The position numbers were made by a program, and so were the translations under genes. Positions 6,953 through 11,969 of a stretch of DNA of 11,969 nucleotides are shown here, piece after piece. Below the pieces are notes generated by a model. The model saw only the letters and a program-made list of their open reading frames with translations. It ran no database searches and was not told the origin of the DNA. Within the stretch, counting starts at the first letter, position 1. The number at the start of each line of letters is the position of its first letter. The DNA is from Bacteroidales bacterium (GTDB lineage: Bacteria; Bacteroidota; Bacteroidia; Bacteroidales; Bacteroidaceae): NCBI GenBank assembly GCA_004552155.1, contig SFPF01000124.1:1-11969 (forward strand). The letters run 5' to 3'.

Positions 6953-8073
6953 TTATTCTACATTTTCTTCGCGCGGCGTAAAGGTGCGGACGTGTCCTCC
7001 GCGCTCGTCCTCGCGGCGGTCATGGTAGAGTTTGGGCAGAGGGTTGGCGTTCGCCTCGTCGAAACGCTGGCGATTGCGGAAGATGTCGATGGCAGCATAC
7101 ACAGCCTCGCGGAACGAGGTGGGCGAAGCAATGCCCTTGCCGGCGATGTCGTAGGCCGTGCCATGGTCGGGCGAGGTGCGCACCACGGGAAGCCCTGCCG
7201 TGAAATTCACGCCCTCGTCGCCCGCCAGTGCCTTGAAGGGCGCGAGGCCTTGGTCGTGATACATCGCCAGCACGCCGTCGAAACGGCTGTATTGGCCCGT
7301 GCCGAAAAATCCGTCGGCGGAGTAAGGGCCGAAGCACTGTATGCCTTCCTCCACGAGTTGCTTGATAGCGGGCGTTATCACGTCTTGCTCCTCCGTGCCA
7401 AGCACGCCGCCGTCGCCGTTGTGCGGATTAAAGCCGAGAATGGCAATGCGAGGCGCCGACAGGCTTTGTGCTCGATGGCTTCTTGCGTAATCTGCTCTGA
7501 AATCTTTGACACGGGCACATGCGTCGTCACCAAGGCCACGCGCATGAGTTTGTTGAACAATATCATGAGCGGCTCGGTCTCTTCGCCTCCGAGGCGGTCT
7601 TGCAGATATTCCGTGTGCCCTACGAAGCGGAAATTGGTGCTTTGAATGCTGCTCTTATTGATAGGCGCGGTGACAAGCACATCGACTTTGCCTTCGCGTA
7701 AATCTTGCGTGGCACGCTCCAAAGCGAGGAAAGCGGCATGACCTGCCTCGGGATTGGCCTTGCCAAACTCCACAAGAACTTCTTCATCGAAGCAGGAAAG
7801 CAGGTTGAGGCGTCCCTCCTGTGCTTCTTCGGCAGAAGAAATGATTTGGAACGGCGCGGAGAGGTTCATTGCCTTGCGGTGATACGTTCCCACCTTAGCA
7901 GAGCCGTAGACAATCGGAGTACAAAGTTCGAGCATGGCAGGATCGCCAAACACTTTATAAATCAGTTCGTAGCCCACGCCATTGGTATCGCCGTGGGTCA
8001 CGGCAACGCGCACCTTCGGCAGTTGCTGCTCTTGCGGCGCGTTGTTTGAGTCGTTGTTGAAATCGTGTATCAT
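6953..8073 (-). pseudogene. pdxA: 4-hydroxythreonine-4-phosphate dehydrogenase, frameshifted
   Basis: PdxA oxidises 4-phosphohydroxy-L-threonine with NAD in pyridoxal 5'-phosphate synthesis. The first 204 residues (from ATG 8073) include VAVTHGDTNGVGYE (23-36), LVTAPINKSSI (133-143) and GHTEYL with metal-ligand His153. The last 169 residues, read in another frame from 7462, include ILGFNPHNGDGG, LAMYHDQGLAPFK and VVRTSPDHGTAYD. At the junction (7460-7464) EHKA meets LSAPRIAIL, while relatives have about 11-13 further residues (a helix ending in a DF-x-x pattern) between them. So roughly 34 or 37 bases are missing and the frame is lost. Its ATG overlaps the rlmN stop as ATGA, indicating translational coupling. 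If the break is real, the cell would need another source of vitamin B6; if not, it is an assembly fault. Confidence 0.92.
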
Positions 8074-9110
8074 GGTATTTTATTGATGTTTTTCTCTTGT
8101 TCCGCCGTTGAAAGCAGGCCGCAAGCGGCAAAAATATCCTGACCGCGCGAGGCACGCACCGTGGTAAAGAGCCCGTGATTTGTCAGGTAGTCGCGCAGCG
8201 CAATCATCTCCTCGTCGCTCACGCCTTTGAGCGGCGTGTCGGGAATGTCGTGGAAACGAATCAGGTTGATGCGGCAGTCCAGCCCGTCGAGCAGGCGGAT
8301 AAGCGCATCGGCGTGGCGGCGCGTGTCGTTGATGCCCTTGAAAACGATGTATTCAAAGGAGAGCCTGCGCTGGGCCGCGCCTTCGGGGCGATGCGCACTC
8401 TTGCGGCAAAAGTCGTATTGCTTCAAAAGGGCCACGATATCGGCGATGCCGAAGACTTTTTCGGCGGGCATGAGTGCGGCGCGGTCGGAAGGTATGGGGT
8501 GATGCAGGCTGATGGCGAGGTGGCAGCGGCTCTCGTCGAGGAAACGGATTAAGCCCTTGGCCAGTCCCACGGTGGAAACGGTGATGCGCTTCGGGCCCTC
8601 GGTGGCACGCAGCACGTTGTCCAGATTATCCATCGGCTCGCCCTGTCCCATAAATACGATGTTCGTCAGCGTGTCGCGCTCGGGTAGGGAATAGATTTGG
8701 TTGAGTATGTCGGCTGCCGATAGCGAGCGCACAAACCCCTGCCGTCCCGTCATGCAAAACGCGCACCCCATCTTGCAGCCAACTTGCGAGCTGACGCAGA
8801 GCGTGGCGCGGTCGCCGTCGGGAATGTAGACGGTTTCTACAAAATGCCCGTCGGAGGTGCGATACAGATACTTTGCCGTACCGTCGACCGACCGCTGGCA
8901 TTTCACGGGCGCACTGCACCCTATCGTATAAGCCTCCGACAACCTACGCCGCGCGTCGAGCGAAAGGTTGGTCATCTTGTCGATGCTGTCGACGTGCTTG
9001 CCGTATATCCAACCCGCAATCTGCTTGGCGGTGAATGCCGGCAAGCCCAAGCCTACGACAATCTCTTTCAGTTCCTCCGGCGACTGGCCGAGCAAAGATT
9101 TATTGAGCAT
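8070..9110 (-). CDS. rlmN: 23S rRNA/tRNA adenine-C2 methyltransferase, with a short internal gap
   Basis: A radical-SAM enzyme that methylates C2 of A2503 in 23S rRNA and A37 in some tRNAs. The 346-residue protein has the iron-sulfur motif C112xxxC116xxC119, Cys105 in TLCVSSQ, MGQGEP (154-159) and Cys330 in FAACG, matching the two mechanistic cysteines of the family. After VLRATE (166-171) it goes directly to GPKRITVSTVG, lacking about 10 residues (an ILTADYGYAWS-like helix and turn) present in relatives, with the frame preserved (junction 8595-8600). It also has about 11 extra residues (CRKSAHRPEGAAQ, 235-247) before RRLSFEYIVFKG. The start is ATG 9110, with an octamer repeat element just upstream, and the stop overlaps the pdxA start by four bases. 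Identity is certain; full activity is uncertain because of the gap. Confidence 0.95.
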   Translation of the reverse strand: MLNKSLLGQSPEELKEIVVGLGLPAFTAKQIAGWIYGKHVDSIDKMTNLSLDARRRLSEAYTIGCSAPVKCQRSVDGTAKYLYRTSDGHFVETVYIPDGDRATLCVSSQVGCKMGCAFCMTGRQGFVRSLSAADILNQIYSLPERDTLTNIVFMGQGEPMDNLDNVLRATEGPKRITVSTVGLAKGLIRFLDESRCHLAISLHHPIPSDRAALMPAEKVFGIADIVALLKQYDFCRKSAHRPEGAAQRRLSFEYIVFKGINDTRRHADALIRLLDGLDCRINLIRFHDIPDTPLKGVSDEEMIALRDYLTNHGLFTTVRASRGQDIFAACGLLSTAEQEKNINKIP

Positions 9111-9134
9111 AATTACACGCTAGTTGATTTATTG

Positions 9135-9243
9135 GTAGACGAGTAGACAAGTAAACGAGTAGACGAGACAAGTTTCTTATGTAAAATATAAATTAGCAAG
9201 ACATCTCTGTCTTGTTTACTCGTTTACTTGTTTACTCGTTTAC
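9135..9243. repeat. Palindromic element of octamer arrays, without the 82-base core
   Basis: The left arm is GTAGACGA, GTAGACAA, GTAAACGA, GTAGACGA (9135-9166) plus GACAAG. The right arm is four inverted octamers (9212-9243). The first 30 bases of the left arm match the inverted right arm except at three positions, all A/G, which would be G-U pairs in the plus-strand RNA. The short middle holds a second hairpin, CAAGACA/TGTCTTG (9197-9214), that partly competes with the arms. It fills the gap between the amylase stop and the rlmN start. Confidence 0.85.
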
Positions 9244-9252
9244 TAAAAATTC

Positions 9253-10929
9253 TTAGAATTTCAGCACCACTGCGTTATTTGCAGGAATTTCTACAAAGGC
9301 AGCGCCGTCCTTGCGCAACTCCAAAGTCTGCATTTCGCCCGAGAGCAAATCGTGGGCGGAACACAAGCCCTCGCGCAGTCCCATAAACGCGAAGGCATTT
9401 TCGGGAATGCGAACGCCAACATGCACGTCTTGGTCGGCAAAGTTGGCAACAATGAGCATCTTTTCCTTGCCGGCGGCACGCAGGAAAGCGTACTGGCGGT
9501 CGGCGTTGTAGCCATTGTCGGCAACGTAGTTGGCATACTGCAGGTCGTAGAACGTGCCCTCGCGGAGCGCGGCTTCACTGTTGCAGAGTTTTACTATATT
9601 ATTATAATATGCATATAGGGCCTGCTGCTCGGGCGTGCACGCCAAGAGGTCGCCGTGGCAAAGGCGGTCGAGCGTGTCTACGTGCCAATAATCGAAGATT
9701 GTGGTGCGGCCGTCGCGTCCGCTGAATCCCTCAGCGTCCATACCGCGCTCGCCGAGTTCCTGACCGGCATAAATCATCAGCGGATTGGTGCCCATAAACG
9801 CCGAAACCGCCAACGCGGGTCGCGCCTTTTCGCCCGAGCCCGCAAAGAAGTCGGAGGCGATGCGCTGTTCGTCGTGGTTTTCGAGGAAATAAAGCATGTG
9901 TGTGCGGATATCGTCTACGCATTGCCACTGTCCCGTGATGCACGAGGCCGACGCCTCGCCGCGCACGACGGCACGGAGCGTGTCGTAAAGCCCCACTTTG
10001 TCGTAGAGATAGTCAAAGCCGCTTTGCAGATAGCGGCGGTATTCGGCGGGATTGTACACCTCTGCCACGAAAATAAGTTTCGGATATTTTTCCTTCACCT
10101 TGGCAATGGCATACGCCCAAAACTCTGCGGGCACCATTTCCGCCATGTCGCAGCGAAAACCGTCCACGCCCTTCTTCGCCCAAAAGAGCAAAATGGCCGT
10201 CATCTTGTCCCACGTGTCGGGCACGGGGTCGAAGTGGGCAGTGCCGCCGGCGTAGAAGTCCACGCCATAGTTCAACTTAACCGTTTCGTACCAATCGTTG
10301 CGTCCGGGACGGGGCGAGAAGCAATTGTTGCCCGTCACCTTTGCCGGATATTCGCGATAAGGCACATTGGCGGCGCGGTCCTCCTCAAAGTTCTCCGTGC
10401 TGAACATCTGCCCGGGCAGGTAGTAGAAATTGTTTTGCGGCGAAAAGCCTTTTGCCGTATCGTCGTTCTCGCCGAGGTCTTTCACGCGGGCAGGCTTGGC
10501 ATCGGAATGGTAAGACCGCGCCACGTGGTTGGGCACGAAGTCTATCAGCATTTTAAGCCCCGCCTTGTGCGTGCGGCGCACAAGCGCCTCAAATTCCTTC
10601 ATGCGCTTTTCAGGCGCGGAGGCGAGGTCGGGGCAGATGTCGTAGTAGTCTTTGATGGCATAAGGCGAACCGGCCTTGCCTTTCACCACTGCGGGGTGGT
10701 CTTTGGCGATGCCGTAGGCCGTGTAGTCGGTCTGCGTGGCATGTTCGAGCACGCCCGTGTACCATATATGCGTAAAGCCGAAATCCTTGATGCGTTTCAG
10801 CACTTCGGGCGTGAAATCGCCCAGTTTGCCGCAGCCGTTCTCGTGAATGCTGCCACCGGGAATGTTGTTTGCCGTCGTGTTGCCGTAAAGGCGGGGCAGC
10901 ACTTGGTATATCGTTATTTTTTCAGTCAT
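9253..10929 (-). CDS. GH13 alpha-amylase-family glycoside hydrolase, cytoplasmic
   Basis: A 558-residue alpha-glucan-active enzyme acting on alpha-1,4- or alpha-1,6-glucosidic bonds. The four GH13 regions are present in order: DFVPNH (130-135), GFRCD with nucleophile Asp261, VAEVYNP with acid/base Glu290, and NHD with Asp353. No signal peptide is seen (MTEKITIYQVLPRLYG), so it should act in the cytoplasm, for example on glycogen or imported maltodextrins rather than on polysaccharide outside the cell. A C-terminal beta domain follows (ANFADQDVHVGVRIPENAF). The start is ATG 10929; the stop lies next to the octamer element at 9243. Upstream is the repeat-filled gap, in which I could not recognise a promoter. 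The exact specificity (amylase, neopullulanase or trehalose-type) cannot be decided, and the frame is intact. Confidence 0.92.
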   Translation of the reverse strand: MTEKITIYQVLPRLYGNTTANNIPGGSIHENGCGKLGDFTPEVLKRIKDFGFTHIWYTGVLEHATQTDYTAYGIAKDHPAVVKGKAGSPYAIKDYYDICPDLASAPEKRMKEFEALVRRTHKAGLKMLIDFVPNHVARSYHSDAKPARVKDLGENDDTAKGFSPQNNFYYLPGQMFSTENFEEDRAANVPYREYPAKVTGNNCFSPRPGRNDWYETVKLNYGVDFYAGGTAHFDPVPDTWDKMTAILLFWAKKGVDGFRCDMAEMVPAEFWAYAIAKVKEKYPKLIFVAEVYNPAEYRRYLQSGFDYLYDKVGLYDTLRAVVRGEASASCITGQWQCVDDIRTHMLYFLENHDEQRIASDFFAGSGEKARPALAVSAFMGTNPLMIYAGQELGERGMDAEGFSGRDGRTTIFDYWHVDTLDRLCHGDLLACTPEQQALYAYYNNIVKLCNSEAALREGTFYDLQYANYVADNGYNADRQYAFLRAAGKEKMLIVANFADQDVHVGVRIPENAFAFMGLREGLCSAHDLLSGEMQTLELRKDGAAFVEIPANNAVVLKF

Positions 10930-10942
10930 TAATTTATAAAAT

Positions 10943-11134
10943 ATAAGGTCTCACGAGTAGGGGCGTTTTGTAAAACGCCCGGTTAATGATTGCCTCAAAA
11001 AATGTCTTTGCGAAGCAATCGGCGGGCGTTTTGCAAAGATAGTGCAAGACGAGTGCAATTAAGTTTACTTAAATTGCCGAGCCGCAGCCTATCTTATTAA
11101 AAACGCCCCTACCTTTCAAGCCCTTGCACATACA
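10943..11134. repeat. First direct copy of the GTAGGGGCGTTT hairpin repeat, interrupted
   Basis: Bases 10943-11034 are identical to 11135-11226 (92 bases), and the tail 11101-11140 matches 11228-11267 at 36 of 40 positions. The unit is itself palindromic: GTAGGGGCGTTT (10957-10968) pairs with AAACGCCCCTAC (11101-11112), with nested dyads inside. Compared with the second copy, this one carries an extra 65 bases starting at about 11035. The repeats occupy the non-coding stretch between the amylase and fabD. Confidence 0.88.
11035..11099. repeat. 65-base palindromic insert within the first hairpin repeat
   Basis: The segment is present in the first copy and absent at the equivalent point of the second copy. 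Its ends are inverted (AAGATAG, 11036-11042, and CTATCTT, 11089-11095) and its centre is a dyad (CAATTAAGT/ACTTAAATTG). About 45 bases resemble, in opposite orientation, the core of the elements at 4105 and 6090 (GTGCAAG, CGAGTGCAAT, AAGTTTACTT, AATTGCCGAGC). It is too small to encode a protein, so any movement would need enzymes supplied elsewhere. Confidence 0.75.
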
Positions 11135-11267
11135 ATAAGGTCTCACGAGTAGGGGCGTTTTGTAAAACGCCCGGTTAATGATTGCCTCAAAAAATGTCTT
11201 TGCGAAGCAATCGGCGGGCGTTTTGCCAAACGCCCCTACCCTTCAAGCCCTTCCACATACAAGCAGG
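11135..11267. repeat. Second direct copy of the GTAGGGGCGTTT hairpin repeat, uninterrupted
   Basis: GTAGGGGCGTTT (11149-11160) and AAACGCCCCTAC (11228-11239) form a perfect 12-base inverted repeat. Inside are GTTTTGTAAAACGCCC against GGGCGTTTTG and GATTGC against GCAATC (centre near 11194), so the whole unit can fold as nested hairpins. No open frame of interest is present. Confidence 0.85.
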
Positions 11268-11317
11268 GGCGTATAGCATCGGCCCGACAACGCCGAGCGT
11301 ATCCTATACGTCCCTAC
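11264..11317. repeat. Diverged hairpin of the same family downstream of fabD
   Basis: CAGGGGCGTATAG (11264-11276) and CTATACGTCCCTAC (11304-11317) are inverted with two mismatches over 14 bases when 11263 is included. The centre is GC-rich. It begins 11 bases after the fabD stop in the direction of transcription and could slow or end transcription, but it lacks a T-tract. Confidence 0.65.
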
Positions 11318-11328
11318 TCAATATATAA

Positions 11329-11969
11329 TTATTCGTTCACGCCGCGAGCACTTACGGCCTCGTTGCCTTTGCAAATCTTGGCAATCAGTCCCTGCAAAGT
11401 CTTGCCAGGACCGCATTCTACAAATTCTGTTGCGCCGTCGGCCACCATATTTGCCACTTCCTTCGTCCAAAGCACGGAAGCCGTGAGCTGCTTGATGAGG
11501 TTGGCCTTGATTTCTTCGGGATCGGTGTGCGGCAGAGCGTCCACGTTCTGATACACGGGGCAAACGGGCGTCTTAAACTCCGTCTGGTTGATGGCCTCTT
11601 CGAGTTCCTCCTGTGCAGGCAGCATCAAGGGAGAGTGGAACGCGCCGCCGACGGGCAGCACGAGGGCACGTTTCGCGCCGGCCTCTTTCAACTTGGCGCA
11701 AGCAGCGTCGATGGCTTCCTTAGCGCCGGAGATGACGAGTTGGCCCGGGCAGTTGTAGTTGGCAGGCACTACCACGCCCGTCTCTTCGCTCACGGCGGCG
11801 CAGATTTCTTCAATCTTCTCGTCGGGCAGAGCGATAACAGCCGCCATACCGCCGGGGTTCTGCTCGCAGGCCTTCTGCATGGCAAGCGCACGCTTCGACA
11901 CGAGGCGCAGGCCGTCCTCGAAACTCAGGCAGCCGGCGGCGGTGAGCGCAGAGAGCTCGCCGAGCGAGT
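11329..11969 (-). CDS. fabD: Malonyl-CoA:ACP transacylase, 5' end cut by window
   Basis: FabD loads malonyl groups from malonyl-CoA onto acyl carrier protein for fatty acid elongation in the cytoplasm. The frame runs unbroken to the window edge, where SLGELSALTAAG is the end of the GHSLGE motif, so the catalytic serine codon is at 11967-11965 and roughly the first 90 residues lie outside. The visible 212 or so codons contain the R-x5-MQ segment (KRALAMQ), NYNCPGQLVISG, the catalytic histidine in VGGAFHSPLM, and FVECGPGKTLQGLI near the C-terminus. It stops at TAA 11329-11331. The internal GTG at 11901 is not the start. The hairpin repeats begin 11 bases after the stop, and the amylase gene lies 399 bases downstream, so these two are probably separate transcription units. 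No missing segment is seen. Confidence 0.95.
   Translation of the reverse strand, partial: SLGELSALTAAGCLSFEDGLRLVSKRALAMQKACEQNPGGMAAVIALPDEKIEEICAAVSEETGVVVPANYNCPGQLVISGAKEAIDAACAKLKEAGAKRALVLPVGGAFHSPLMLPAQEELEEAINQTEFKTPVCPVYQNVDALPHTDPEEIKANLIKQLTASVLWTKEVANMVADGATEFVECGPGKTLQGLIAKICKGNEAVSARGVNE

Noticed and set aside
9655..10932. 425-codon open frame on the plus strand opposite the amylase gene
   Set aside because: It is the reverse shadow of a high-GC gene with all four GH13 motifs; its translation is rich in His, Val, Ala and Arg and shows no family motif.
10943..11267. Direct repeats as phage or plasmid attachment sites
   Set aside because: No integrase or mobile-element gene lies nearby and each unit is a self-palindromic dispersed repeat.

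Overview
The window looks like chromosomal DNA of a Bacteroidales bacterium, most likely a Prevotella-type organism. The evidence is a catalytic plus regulatory aspartate transcarbamoylase pair with Bacteroides-like sequence, a Bacteroidetes-type promoter candidate (TTTG, 19 bases, near-TAnnTTTG), A-rich sequence instead of clear Shine-Dalgarno sites, and the rlmN-pdxA pairing. I see no RNA gene, transposase, phage gene or CRISPR array. Family names come from motif recognition, not from a search.

Layout. Almost everything is on the minus strand. At the left edge are pyrB and the 5' part of pyrI. Divergent from pyrB, on the plus strand, is a broken sugar-1-phosphate-type nucleotidyltransferase. 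It converges on a long minus-strand run, read right to left: partial fabD (cut by the right edge), a ~400-base repeat-filled gap, a cytoplasmic GH13 amylase-type enzyme, rlmN, pdxA, a MobA-like NTP transferase, an ATP-grasp-like protein, a CDP-alcohol phosphatidyltransferase, a flippase-like membrane protein and a HAD hydrolase. A strong hairpin closes both this run and the convergent gene.

How the genes may work together. The NTP transferase, ATP-grasp protein, CDP-alcohol phosphatidyltransferase, flippase-like protein and HAD phosphatase form a coherent set. They could activate a phosphorylated head group, transfer it at the membrane, dephosphorylate or decorate the product and move it across the membrane. 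This is an inference from families and order; no substrate can be read from the sequence. pyrB/pyrI (pyrimidine synthesis), pdxA (vitamin B6), rlmN (rRNA/tRNA methylation) and fabD (fatty acid synthesis) are housekeeping genes.

Two things stand out. First, five conserved genes between about 1.6 and 9.1 kb appear to lack short internal segments (about 4 to 45 bases). Three are frameshifted (nucleotidyltransferase, flippase-like protein, pdxA). Two lose codons in frame (NTP transferase, including its expected catalytic lysine, and rlmN). pyrB and the visible part of fabD look intact. Second, the gaps between genes are occupied by palindromic repeats made of tandem GTARACRA octamers, some with an identical 82-base core, and by a second family built on GTAGGGGCGTTT. 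In the second family, one of two direct copies carries a 65-base palindromic insert that the other lacks.
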